A stretch of DNA of 64,000 nucleotides from Aptenodytes patagonicus. Lineage: Eukaryota; Chordata; Aves; Sphenisciformes; Spheniscidae. A model generated the notes under the pieces. That model saw only the letters and a program-made list of their open reading frames with translations, ran no database searches and had not been told where the DNA came from. The position numbers and the translations under genes are program-made. The stretch covers positions 80,940,017 to 81,004,016 of the forward strand of contig NC_134949.1 in assembly GCF_965638725.1 (NCBI RefSeq). The letters are read 5' to 3'. Every line of letters begins with the position of its first letter. The stretch's first letter is position 1. Positions 1 to 31,887 of this stretch are shown piece after piece.

Positions 1-3000
1 TATCAAAGGGGTCGTTGTCTGGCAGAGCTATAATCTTGTCTTTGCTGTCCCTGTCAGCCCTGTCTTTTCTCATGGCCCAGAGGGACAAAAGAAAGTAGGC
101 GGCAAAAATAAAGAGCACTGTTAAAAGGGTCACTGGGTTTTTAGGTATGTCTGCTATCAGGGTTTTTCCCAGATCTACTGTGTTGGGGGTAACTATTACT
201 TTGGCTGCCAGGAACCTGATGTCGAACGTGGATGCATTTGACACAGTGTGGACTGACAAACTTCTGCGACTCCGCTTCATATTGCAGACACAGTGCACCC
301 TCTGCCAGTCGGTCAGGGAGCCAATCCTGCACGTGTCTTCTCTCCACAGACTTCGAACCCCATCCAGAAATAAGCACTGATCACTAAAAACGTGTATGCT
401 CACCAGTCTCTGGGTTTGATACCTTACAACATAGGATGTCAGCAAGACAATGGAGATGTTGTGAGTGTCTGTACCGCTTCCTTGAGCTGTGGCTGTCAGC
501 AATGACTCTGGGAGACAGATAATATAGGGAGCCTTAATGTTACAGTCAGTGCTAGTTGTCTCATTTTTGCTTGCAACTGTTGGCGTGTTGTGAAAAGCAG
601 CAAACGAGGCTATGGGATGAGCATGAGTGACATGGGTGCCTGTAAATACTAGCACCTTGAAAGTAACTTTTAATTTTGTCAGGATCTGGATGTATATGCT
701 TTTGGTATTTCTGTTGACTTCAAAACTAAATCCTCCAGTTGTGTAAGCTTGTGTTTTATCGGGTCCCATTGCTAATTGAAAAGTTGAAGATTCTTTCTCT
801 TTCCTAGCAATAGTAATTTCTGCTCCTTCAGGCACGATCCCTAGTAGATCCCCATTAGCCTTGGTCTCTGCCATTTTGAAACCCAAGACCATCGTTGCAA
901 TTTCTGATGTGTAACCTAACCAAGGGAAGGGGTTGTCATCAAACTCAAAAAGGGCGGTGGAAATCACAGCATCATGGGGCAATCCTGAATAATTTCCCTT
1001 TTTCAGTGATGGATAAAAGCAATTCCTGCAGGTGTTTCTGGTAGAGAAAGCATTTGCAATGTTCCAGGTTTCATCTTTCTTCAGAGTGATATTCCAGTGT
1101 TTCGTTTCCATTAGAGTTTCTGTTTCTCCAGGGACTTTGCCCTGGAAAACTATCTCTGTTAAATTTTCCATGATGGAGAAGACTTGTTTAACTCCACTTA
1201 CATTGACATTCCTGCGATGCAGAAGAGCAGCTCTCAGGATGTTGGACAAGCATCTTAGTATTCCACTGGTTTGAATTTCTGCTTCCTCAGACCAATGGCT
1301 CTCATTCCTCTGTATCTTCAGCACTCCTGTTACTTCTGTCAGTTTCTTAATGGCAAGGTCTTGTGATCTAACGTTCACTTCATCAGCTTCCTCTGTGACT
1401 TGAGAAAGAGAAGCGACTACTTGGTTGATTTCCATTGTGCTCTCAACTGAAATATTCAGGGCTGTTTTAATCAGGCTTTCCCGAAACTGAGCCTTAGGGA
1501 GCTGGAGAGTTGGTGAGGTTTTAATATCGTTTAAGACTGAGGCTGCCAGATAAGCCAAATAACCCGCGCTAAAATAATCTCCAGTCTGGAGGTAAGATGT
1601 CATTGGTGCGCTTAAACCGCTCACTGAGGCCAGCAGTTCATGAAACACAATGGCTAGTGGTCGACTGTTAACTGGGTTCCGTACACGGACATATAAATTC
1701 ACTTGGGTAAACGCCCCAAGGGAATCGCGGACTTGAACGTAAAGTGTCAAGGTGTACTTCTGAGAGGGCACTCCAATTGGGAGAAAAGATGGAGGAGTTT
1801 TAGGCTGATAACCAAAGTACAGAATTGTGCCAAATGTATTTTCCTCCACAGAAGTTATTTTGGTAGTTTTGGGTACGTTGGAAGCTACTATCACTTTGTA
1901 TGTCAGAGGTAAATTGCTGTCAGAAAATCCACTGCATTGAACAACAAATTTTGTCAGAAAGGCTGTACCCCAGTGTGGGTTGATGGTACACTTGCCAGCC
2001 CTAGGAGGAGAATTTACTTTAAATGCATGTCTGTAGAGTGAGGACCTACCATCCCAGGTAGTTACTTTTAATAGGAGTATGTAGGATCGATGTGCAGTCT
2101 TTGTAAAAGTCAGAGCATGTATAGACAGGTAAGCCCCAGACCTCCCCGTTGAGGTTCTGGAAGACCAGTCAAAGCTAATTTCTGTAGAGTTTTCTGAAAA
2201 AAGGGACCAGTAGTAGACTGGCTGGCTGTTTGTTCTACAGTTTAGGCATTTTCCAGACAAGGTAAATCTCTCTGTTGGAATTAGAGTGCTACCACAGTTT
2301 TCAAGGCATGCCACGTCCAGAAGGAGTGGGGAGCCGGGCTGCACATCTACAGTTTGGTCGGCATAACTCCTCCTTCTATCCTTTTGAATCACTAGACGAA
2401 AGTAGTATACGGCGTTTCCTGGGAGGGATTCTGGTGGCATTACTTGAACTGGACCTGAGGATGTTAACCATTTCAAATCCCTCTGGGCTGGATGGCATCT
2501 CTTTCCTGCGCTGACTTTCATGTTTTTATAGTCTGACACCTCTTTAGTGCAGTACCAAGTAAATGTGATTCCCTTTAGTCCTTCCTGCGAATCAGGATCA
2601 TAGGATGCAGAGCCATCAAGAGTCCAATTATCAGAAAAACCCACTGTGCGGAACGTGCCTCCTGCAATATTTGCGACTAGATTGGTGCTCTCAATCTGAA
2701 CATAAACTTTATCTGAGCCCCTGAGGACTGTTGTGGTCCTAATTGGGGTTATTGCAACAGTGAAATAAAAGAGATACAACCCGTAATCTAAAGTAAAACT
2801 GGGAACAGTTAAGACTATCATTTCTACACCATACATCAAAGAAGAGTTTATTGGTTTTGTCCAGTCCGGATTAGTTGTTGTGTCCCGAACGGGATAGATT
2901 CGCCAGAAGGGTTTGATAGATATACCAACTTTGCAGTCTACTAGCAATCTGACAAAGAGGTAAAAAGATGTCCCCCTTTTCTGGCGCAGGACAGAGGTGT

Positions 3001-4780
3001 GAAGAACAGGTTTCTGAATCTGCACGGTGTCTATGTAACAGGCTTCTTTCTGGCAAGACACTGGTGCTTCTATGGTTTTTGCAGCATAGTTGTTGACTCT
3101 GACTCCTAAAAGAGCCGGTCTAAGTGCACGTCTGGTGCAGTTCACTTTTGCCACAAACCCCGTGTATTTCTCTGGATCAAAGGGTAAAGCAGAGCGACGG
3201 ACAAAACGTGTGGCATTTCTTACATGATCGTTGTATGTGTACGTGCTATTCTGGAGAAGGTGGTCTTTTTGTGTTCCAAAAAGCTGCAAATGGAAGGTCC
3301 ACTCGCACTGTAGCATCGGATGTTGTGCAGGGATAAACCACACTAAGTAAGTAAAGCTCTGCAGAAAAGAAGGACGGCCACTGCTGAAAACATGGACTTC
3401 AAGGTCTCTTTCTGCCAGAGACCTAAACAAAGCCCTCTTCTGATTCATATAAAGGTACATATTGAACTTGTACCACTGGAAGGCCACAAACTCTATGGAG
3501 AGTAAGTAGGAGAGCTCCTTGTGTTGGTAGAACACAGTGCGTGTATTAGGGCCATCTGTGGAAATAGGGTTGTTGTTTTCTTTGGTTGTGTAAAACATTC
3601 CATGGTTGTACCTGAAAATGTAAGTGTTCCTGTTGGTCTTTCCTGGGTGAAGGTTGACATGGGTGGGAGTTTCTCTGCCTGCAGTTAGGCTCAGGGTACC
3701 ATTGAGTAGATGTAGTTCTCCTGTCAATTCCTCGAACCTCTTTCCATCAATATGAAAATAAATGCTGGCCACCACCACCTCACCCGGGCTCTGAGGTGTG
3801 GAAGTGGCACAGAAGTTGCTCTGCAGAGTAAAGGAACTGTAGGAACGGAGCCAACCTCCTATAGCCTGCATGTCTACCAGTCTGTAGGCCAGTGTCCTTG
3901 GCGTAAGGGGCTGAAGCCTCCAGGAGAGGCTGAGGGGCTGTTGAGGAACACTAAGAAGCTTGGAGCTGACACTGAGGACATGCAGCAAGTCAGGCTCTAC
4001 CTTGAGAGAGAGGCTGAGGCTTATCTGAGGCATCTGCTCGATGCTGACTGAAGCAATGTGGAGCCCGTGGTGCCTGTAGCGCACAGTCAAGCGGTAGCTG
4101 TAGTAGGTGGCACAGGTCTGTTGCAGCTCGGCTGTTGGGTAGGCAGCAGGTGGCGGCATGTCTCGGTGCTCACTGCTGGGAAGGAGAAGGGTAGAGGGGC
4201 TGCCTCCCTGGCTGCTGAAGCGGTACTGCCAGCTGGCACTCTTGAGGCGTGCACACCAGCCCAGCTCTACTGGCTGCCACATGTGGATCAGGTGTGTCTG
4301 CGGCCAAAGCACGAAGAGCCGCATATCCTGCGCAGACATCTCGATGCTCACATTGTGGTGAAAGCACGTGGGTGCAGCGCAGGAAGCAGATGAGCATTGC
4401 ACTGTAAGGAGGCTGGAGGCCATGGGTGGAGGAGTGCTTCCTGGTAAGAGGCCTGTCTGCAGCATGACTTGGCCTGACCAGCATGATGTGTTCTTCACCC
4501 AGGCCGAGTTCAGGTACCAGAAGCAGTGTGGCGGGGGTGGTGGCCGCCCCTCTTTCCAGTCTGCCTCTGGTCTTGCTCCTGGGGTGGGCTGGTAACGCAG
4601 GTTGATGGTGCTGTTCCAGAGGCATGAGACCCAGTGCTCATTGTCCCGCCGTTGAGAGACTTGTCCATGAGGGCCCCAGCAGGTGACCAGCAGGGGTGGT
4701 GGCTGGAGACGGGGAGAGGAAGCCCTCAAGCCTCGGGGGCAGCAGCAGAGCAGCTGGAGGAGAAGATGGAGCACTGTCAT
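1..4780 (-). CDS. PKDREJ: PKDREJ, N-terminal 1,593 codons (runs off left edge)
   Basis: One minus-strand frame is open from an ATG at 4780-4778 to the window edge with no stop; I checked every codon. The product starts with a hydrophobic signal peptide (MTVLHLLLQLLCCC), followed by a long Cys-containing ectodomain with many N-glycosylation sequons. A REJ-type region fills its centre. A GPS-like Trp/Cys segment lies near residues 1485-1500, ending in Cys-Val-Cys at 1497-1499. The first transmembrane helix is about residues 1550-1570, followed by a basic cytoplasmic stretch ending in DNDPFD, just before where a PLAT domain begins in this family. PKDREJ is known as an intronless polycystin-1-family gene of the sperm surface, implicated in acrosome reaction timing. 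The uninterrupted frame fits that. The head-to-head TTC38 neighbour matches human synteny. The GPS lacks a clear His-Leu-Ser/Thr cleavage tripeptide, so autoproteolysis is doubtful. The PLAT domain and remaining helices lie outside the window. No upstream in-frame ATG is seen between 4781 and about 5040. Confidence 0.93.
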   Translation of the reverse strand, partial: MTVLHLLLQLLCCCPRGLRASSPRLQPPPLLVTCWGPHGQVSQRRDNEHWVSCLWNSTINLRYQPTPGARPEADWKEGRPPPPPHCFWYLNSAWVKNTSCWSGQVMLQTGLLPGSTPPPMASSLLTVQCSSASCAAPTCFHHNVSIEMSAQDMRLFVLWPQTHLIHMWQPVELGWCARLKSASWQYRFSSQGGSPSTLLLPSSEHRDMPPPAAYPTAELQQTCATYYSYRLTVRYRHHGLHIASVSIEQMPQISLSLSLKVEPDLLHVLSVSSKLLSVPQQPLSLSWRLQPLTPRTLAYRLVDMQAIGGWLRSYSSFTLQSNFCATSTPQSPGEVVVASIYFHIDGKRFEELTGELHLLNGTLSLTAGRETPTHVNLHPGKTNRNTYIFRYNHGMFYTTKENNNPISTDGPNTRTVFYQHKELSYLLSIEFVAFQWYKFNMYLYMNQKRALFRSLAERDLEVHVFSSGRPSFLQSFTYLVWFIPAQHPMLQCEWTFHLQLFGTQKDHLLQNSTYTYNDHVRNATRFVRRSALPFDPEKYTGFVAKVNCTRRALRPALLGVRVNNYAAKTIEAPVSCQKEACYIDTVQIQKPVLHTSVLRQKRGTSFYLFVRLLVDCKVGISIKPFWRIYPVRDTTTNPDWTKPINSSLMYGVEMIVLTVPSFTLDYGLYLFYFTVAITPIRTTTVLRGSDKVYVQIESTNLVANIAGGTFRTVGFSDNWTLDGSASYDPDSQEGLKGITFTWYCTKEVSDYKNMKVSAGKRCHPAQRDLKWLTSSGPVQVMPPESLPGNAVYYFRLVIQKDRRRSYADQTVDVQPGSPLLLDVACLENCGSTLIPTERFTLSGKCLNCRTNSQPVYYWSLFSENSTEISFDWSSRTSTGRSGAYLSIHALTFTKTAHRSYILLLKVTTWDGRSSLYRHAFKVNSPPRAGKCTINPHWGTAFLTKFVVQCSGFSDSNLPLTYKVIVASNVPKTTKITSVEENTFGTILYFGYQPKTPPSFLPIGVPSQKYTLTLYVQVRDSLGAFTQVNLYVRVRNPVNSRPLAIVFHELLASVSGLSAPMTSYLQTGDYFSAGYLAYLAASVLNDIKTSPTLQLPKAQFRESLIKTALNISVESTMEINQVVASLSQVTEEADEVNVRSQDLAIKKLTEVTGVLKIQRNESHWSEEAEIQTSGILRCLSNILRAALLHRRNVNVSGVKQVFSIMENLTEIVFQGKVPGETETLMETKHWNITLKKDETWNIANAFSTRNTCRNCFYPSLKKGNYSGLPHDAVISTALFEFDDNPFPWLGYTSEIATMVLGFKMAETKANGDLLGIVPEGAEITIARKEKESSTFQLAMGPDKTQAYTTGGFSFEVNRNTKSIYIQILTKLKVTFKVLVFTGTHVTHAHPIASFAAFHNTPTVASKNETTSTDCNIKAPYIICLPESLLTATAQGSGTDTHNISIVLLTSYVVRYQTQRLVSIHVFSDQCLFLDGVRSLWREDTCRIGSLTDWQRVHCVCNMKRSRRSLSVHTVSNASTFDIRFLAAKVIVTPNTVDLGKTLIADIPKNPVTLLTVLFIFAAYFLLSLWAMRKDRADRDSKDKIIALPDNDPFD

Positions 4781-5217
4781 TGGAGTGCAACCTGACGGAG
4801 GTTGACAGTTGGGGAGTCCCAACTGCTGGAGAAGGGCTCTGAGGAGACCAGAGCCTGCCCCCCACCCTCCTCCCCGGCACAGCTGGTAGGAAAGGTATTT
4901 AACTTTAGAAACAGCAGATCGTGTGTGGATATACCCGATGCCACAAGAAACAAGTATTTCAGGGCCAACAAGAAACAAGTATTTCAGGGCCAATAATCTA
5001 CACCAAACACAACCGTCGGCAGCACCGCGGCCCCTCTCGGTGACACGGCGGCTCGGGAGACAGCCGCTGCCAACGGGCCGAGCGACACCCACCCTCCCCG
5101 CAGCCGCCGCCGGCGACCCCGCCCGCTGCTGGCCCGGCCCCGGCCCCGGCTCCTCCTCCTGCGGGGCGGGAGGCGTGGAGCAGCCGGACGACGGCAGCGG
5201 AGCCGTTGTGGGGAATC
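4781..5217. promoter_or_regulatory. Head-to-head PKDREJ/TTC38 promoter region
   Basis: Only 437 bases separate the two divergent start codons. The TTC38 side, from about 5010, is very GC- and CpG-rich, and the CpG-rich stretch continues through TTC38 exon 1 into intron 1 to about 5560. No TATA box is obvious near TTC38, which fits a CpG-island promoter. The PKDREJ side (4781-5000) is less GC-rich and carries a tandem duplication. Shared bidirectional activity is an inference from the spacing. Confidence 0.6.
4943..4992. repeat. Perfect 25-bp tandem duplication in the promoter region
   Basis: A 25-base unit (4943-4967) is repeated without change at 4968-4992. Each unit contains the near-palindrome GAAACAAGTATTTC. 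It lies on the PKDREJ side of the CpG-rich core, so it could duplicate a factor-binding site, but no specific factor can be named. Confidence 0.9.
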
Positions 5218-26269
<21,052 letters not shown>

Positions 26270-29200
26270 GTCTTTCCTCTGTGCTTCAGCTGAAATAGCA
26301 ATAAGCTTACCAATCAAAGTTTGGGTGCAGGAAGTGGAGGGGTGCTATGCTGTAAACCATGCTAGGATTCCCGGTAGGTAAGAGTACCCTGTGAGTCAGA
26401 GACCTGATGGTGATTTCCTTGGGGAAAAAAAAAAAAACACACAGCTGTTGTGTTTCAGGAGGTTGTATCTTAGATGATTCCACAAGGAAAGAAGAAAAGC
26501 TGCTGATAATGCACAGCTTTCTGAAGCATCCCGTGACACTGCTTTTCTGGTATATTTTCCTGAAAGTTCCCTCTGGCCCTGATTATGTACAGTACAGTAA
26601 CAGTGCCTGGATTTCAGTCATTCATTGGCCCAATTTGTTACTTCATTAATATGCTAAATAATTAGTAAACTGCTCAGGGAATTCAAATGGACCTTTTAAA
26701 CATAGCTAATAGGAAAGTATGGGGCCAGAGCCAATACAGGCATAAACTGAATTCCATATCAAGCTTCCAGTCCATTCAGGCATGAGTCATAGACGCTGGC
26801 ATTACAGATCTGTCGGCATTCAGGATCTCTTTCCAGGTGCATATTTTTAAACTCCCTCTCATAAAATGTTAAACTTTTTCCTTTCAATATAGCACCTCAG
26901 AGCTTTCTGAAATTACTACGTGAATGAAACCAGACAAGAGGGATAATAGCTGACTGTGACTATTCTAACACAGATACTCCCTTGGCCCTTTTAAATCTTT
27001 CAGGAAAAAAAAGAAAAAGCCTGGATTTCAGCTAAAACATGGTAGTTTGGACTGGCGTCTTTGTGCTTACCTGAGCTTTTGGAAAGTCAGGCTTTACTAT
27101 CATCTCAATAGCACGAATCCCTACATGTTAGCAAAGTAGAGTTTAAAACCAGTGTTAAAGCGCGCGCTTTATAGAGGTATCTCAGAGCAGGTAAAGACTG
27201 GAAGGGAGCTTCTGCCATAGAAGGAGAGCGAAGACAGAAAGCTTTGTCCCGGCACAAGTGATGCGACAAGCTGTGGTGCTGCAAATGAGGCATGATATGA
27301 GCCACGTGCCTCTGTGAAGTTCTGGTGCCTCTGGATTCCTGCAGCGTAGCAGAGCTAACAGATTGTCTTGCAACAGGAATCCAGAAATCCCTAATGAAGG
27401 GAAAGACGATATTTCAAACTGAAGCTGAACTAATGCCTCCTCTTCTTCTTCCTGAATAGAAATGCCACACTCTTCCACTGCCCAAGCTCTGGCTTTGGTA
27501 TCACATCTGCAAGCTCTCCTGGACACACACGCCTGCCCCTCCTTCCTGTCTAGCTCACTCTTCCCCATGTCCCACAGCAGCCCCATCCCACATCCTGTTT
27601 CCTTTTGACCTAAAAAAGCACTTTCATAGCTGGCCCTGCGCTTCCCCTGGAGTTCCTGCATAGAGGAGTAAGATGTGGAAGTGCCTTGGTGCCACCCTTC
27701 CCCCAGCCCTCACTTGAGGAAAAAATAGTTTGTTTTTAAGTCAATGATAATATGGTTTCACAAATTGCATCCTTGCCTGCAGCCTTTTGAATTCTGCAGA
27801 CAGTCATAGTTCCCTGTTCTTCAGCTTCATCACTGCTTTATCTGTCCAGCCATGACTGACTGGCTCACTCTGTCACACTAGATTTTTACTATTATTTTTA
27901 ATCAGTGCATTTCAAGCAATGACTTTAGACAGGTAACTTTTTACTCAAGGAATATAACAAATCTTATTAGGGAACAAAAGCCTGAGAAATCTGCTGGCTG
28001 GCTCTGAAGTGCGTAGTTTATGTGACCCATTGCTACACAAATTTAAGAATGATGTTTTGTAGTACTTTTGACATAATGTGATTGAGAATTTTGTCTGCTT
28101 TACATCAATAAATTCAAAGATGTGCTCAGTTGAGCAGCAAGTATATGACTTCTTCGCATATATGGATGAAGCTTTTAAATGGGCTATTCAGCTTAATTTC
28201 ATAAACCTGTAACAGTATGCGTCCTCTTTGCTTCCATGAAAGTGACTGGAAGCTTCTTCATTCAACTAGTACTACACATTTTGCCCATAAATGAGAACTG
28301 GGTTTCTGCCTTATCTTCCCCTTATTTTTATCTAAAATACTCGAACCATTCTATCTTGCTTCACCATGCTATGCTGAATTGTTTTCAGTTACCATTATGG
28401 AAAATAATTAACAAGCAGGTAGCTCAGTAGGAAGAACAATAGGAGAGGAAGAACTTGACCAAGGACCATGCTGACTCCTAAAAGCTCACCTTTTTATATC
28501 CAAGCAGAGCAGTTGAAAAGCAGTTGATACAAACTTTATGTAAACATCTGCTGCTTACAAAAAAGACACAGTTTTTGCACAGGTTATGCAAATACAAACA
28601 CATCCCCATCCTTGCTTTTGTTCTATCTTTGCCACACCCGTTAAAGTTAGCAGGCCATCTCTCCCCACCTCTGTGGCACTTTTTTTCTGGATTAAGAGGG
28701 GCAGAGGTAATTGTCCTCTGTGCTGTACATCGGAATTTGAGCCCAGGCAGTAACTCTCCCCCCAGCATTACATCAGGAAACGTCTCCTTTTAACTTTGAC
28801 GGTATTTTTCATGATCCCCAGAGTGGCTGCAAGGGCAATACCCCCACTTTACAAGCCTTTTCTGAAGTGCTTTCTTAGTCATCTGTGCTGAGACCACGTA
28901 CGCCATCAGCTCAGCTACCTCTACGGCTTCTTCAGCATTAGCTGTTTCTTGTAGCTCAGTGCAATAAAACAGGGAGCTGGTGATGCTGTATTGGACTTCA
29001 CTACTGTCAGACCTGGTACTGCCATATTTATAACAATTCTGTTAACATCAAGCAAGCGGAACCAAAAGGTTCTTTAGAAAATCATTGCTACAGAGGGTCC
29101 AGCTTTTAGGACCCATTAAAAGAGTTGTTAAAGACTTGGTTTAGACTGTTAGTGCCGTTAAGCTGTACTAAAACCTACCGTGATGATTTGTGGTAGGTAT

Positions 29201-31085
29201 AGGAGACTGCTGTGAAAGCACAGCTGTCACCCATCATCGAAGGCCTTGCCTAGGCTCCTGCCACTCAACCCCAAAGCCCTCCAGTACTACAGCTTCTTGG
29301 TTTTGTTGGTGAAGAAAGCCTATCACAGCTTCAGTGGTATCATGACCAACTATCATAGCAGGTACCTTGGTTTTGAGTCTTTTTGTTGTTGTTGTTTGCA
29401 AATCAAGACCAGATTTATTAACACAGGGTGAAGCATTTTTTTTAAACAAGTTTTCAACCCACATTTTCCTGATAAAGGCATACATATAGACCTTTTCAAA
29501 TACAAAATAAAGGCCTCAGTCAGCTGCAGGAACCTCTGCAAGTGATAGCTTCTTTAACTAACTTCTTTAAAACATGCGTAGCTACTGACCAAGACCTTTC
29601 GAGAGGATATTGTACCTACCTGTGTACAGCCACCATGCAGTCTCACAGGCCACGACAACACTTGGCATCGCTGAACGGGCTTGTTCCGAGGCCTCGAGTC
29701 TTTTTTCCTGAAAAATGGCATTGCATTTGTCTTGCAGACTGCTACTCGGAGCTGCCTTGTCTTTGAGATGTGAGAACCCAAAGAGCAGCTGTGCCAGAGG
29801 GCTGCACATTCACAGCTTTCACTTCTTCAGAGCTGTCGCCAACGTAGCATCTTTTTTTGCAGGGGCTTGAATGTGCCAGAAAGCAAAACAAAGCCCCAGA
29901 GCCTTGCTAGGAAACTCTGCTCACACCATTCCAGTTCACAGATACCTCAAAACACTCCCCATCTTAATACTTGAAGGGTTTTGGGCGGGGTGGAGGGAGG
30001 AGACACAACTAACAGAGCTGCTGACCAGCTGACTGCTAGGATTGCATCTGGCCCACGCTTCATTGTAAGCAAACTAGCTGGTTGGCACCCCAGCTCACAG
30101 GGGTAGACTGGAAAAAATTATATCTAGAGAGAGGTAAAATGCAACAAACTTGTTAAGATTTTTTTTTTTTTAAATAAAAAAATGTACGGTGGTACTGCTC
30201 ATAACACATTCTGTGGTGCTATTGTCTAAACTCTTCCTGTGTCTTGGGACATGAGAAGTAGTTATTCCTTCAGTCTAAAAACAGGAACAAAAAGAAGGCA
30301 TCCAGAACTCAAGAGCAGCAGTATCTGTGTTCATGAAGAGCCCTTATAATGCCATGCCTAAAAGAAGGTGAGGTTACTGGATTAAACACGGAATATGCCT
30401 TTAGCAAATGCATTTTTAGCCTTTTCTGAACCAGCTTGTTCTGCACCTATTGAATTCCCTGAAAGCCATTAATCAGATTATAACATAAGGCTAGTGAATG
30501 AGGCAGATGCAGCAGGGCAGTCAATAGCCTGCTTTTAGCCAATCCAGAAATCCAAGAAAAGCATCAGCAGTGACAAATCGAAGTGCTATTATCACACGTA
30601 GGCTATTTCAGACAAAAACATGGCTCAAGCAGCAGTCTCAATAGGCAGAGCTAGGATTGCCAGAAAAAAGCAAATATGGTTTCTGCTCGGAGTCACTAGG
30701 ATGAAAAAAAACGACTTCCAGAATTCTGTTGGTTATCATGAAAACACACTTTGATTTGGTCTTACCTTGAAGCTGGCTTGTTGCAGCAACAACTGGAACC
30801 ATAATTCAGCCCAGTGGCTACACAGCTGCCAGACAAGGCATTATTCCTCTCCTCTCACACACTATGCCTTTTACCAAGCTCAAAGGGCAAAGGATTACTG
30901 TCGGCCTGTGGCAAGCATGGCATTTCTCTTGCAAGCTGTTTTTCTCGGCGTCAGTTAGGAAGAGGCTGGGGTGCCAGTAGGTGGGAGAACCTTTTTTTTC
31001 TTTATGGTCCATCCTCCTGCATTCAGAGTATGTTTTTTCTAGCTTCCTTCCCTCTTCAGCTCAGTTACCCAGACTGAAGTTCTTG

Positions 31086-31117
31086 TCTTCCTTCCTTCCT
31101 TCCTTCCTTCCTTCCCC
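31086..31117 (+). repeat. (TTCC)n microsatellite
   Basis: About seven uninterrupted TTCC units. The surrounding strand is pyrimidine-rich. Likely length-polymorphic. Confidence 0.9.
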
Positions 31118-31881
31118 AGAGCAGCTCTCATCTACAGTCCAACCCCACCATTGGCTATTAAATAGCCAATATCCTGTGCACGAGAGAGTTGTGCCCCCAC
31201 CCGCAGCATTTCTTGCCAGACCTATGGAAGTGCAGTTTTGACAATGTGAAGCACAGCACTGGAGTTCCCGTTTCTTCCCTTGTCCTTCCTCTAGATTTTG
31301 TGATTTGGATTGATTGTAAGTTGTCAGCATCTCACTGGCATTCTCCATATGCTTGCCTGTCTTGTAGCTTACAGGGGTGGGGGGAAGTGCAGCACTGAGT
31401 CTTACAGGTGCTTAGTTCAGATTCTTTAAAAGTAACTCATCGAGATGTTCAAACAAGTGCATCCTTAGAATAAGTCAATACCTGACTACTTCTACGTATT
31501 AAAACCAGTAGTTCTGCTACTACTTCACCTTATTCTTTCCCCTTTTTTTAGGACTTCAACAACGGCTCAGAGCAGCTGTTTAATTACATGGAGTCCAACC
31601 AAACTACTACAGCACTTAAGGGTATCTTAGTTAGGAAGTTCATGTACAGAAATATTCTCTGTGAATCAGACTGTATTGTATCCTTCATACTTAGCTAAGC
31701 GTCTACACTAAAATGTAAAACTACATCCATGCAGTTCCCCGGTTCAGAAACACAGATGAAAGGAAGACACTGAGGACATGTATTAAGTGGCTAGTTCACT
31801 AGGTCTGTTTAGTTGTGCTGTTAAGTTTACGTACGGAGACAAACTGCACACTAATGAGCAAAAAGTGAGCGAAAACACGTT

Positions 31882-31887
31882 TTATTT
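31882..31887 (-). terminator. Candidate polyadenylation signal of the PARP12-like gene
   Basis: AATAAA on the minus strand is followed within 10-40 bases by GT-rich sequence (GTGTTTTC, then TAGTGTGCAG), which fits a cleavage/polyadenylation site and would give a 3'UTR of about 1.7 kb. A second AATAAA at 33002-33007 would give about 0.55 kb. The choice cannot be made without transcript data. Confidence 0.35.

Noticed and set aside
4058-4625. Open frames on both strands over the PKDREJ N-terminus
   Set aside because: They overlap the continuous PKDREJ frame in other phases and show no domain. GC-rich composition explains their openness.
27182-27661. 159-codon minus-strand frame downstream of TTC38
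   Set aside because: No domain, no splice partner, and it lies in probable 3'UTR/intergenic DNA.
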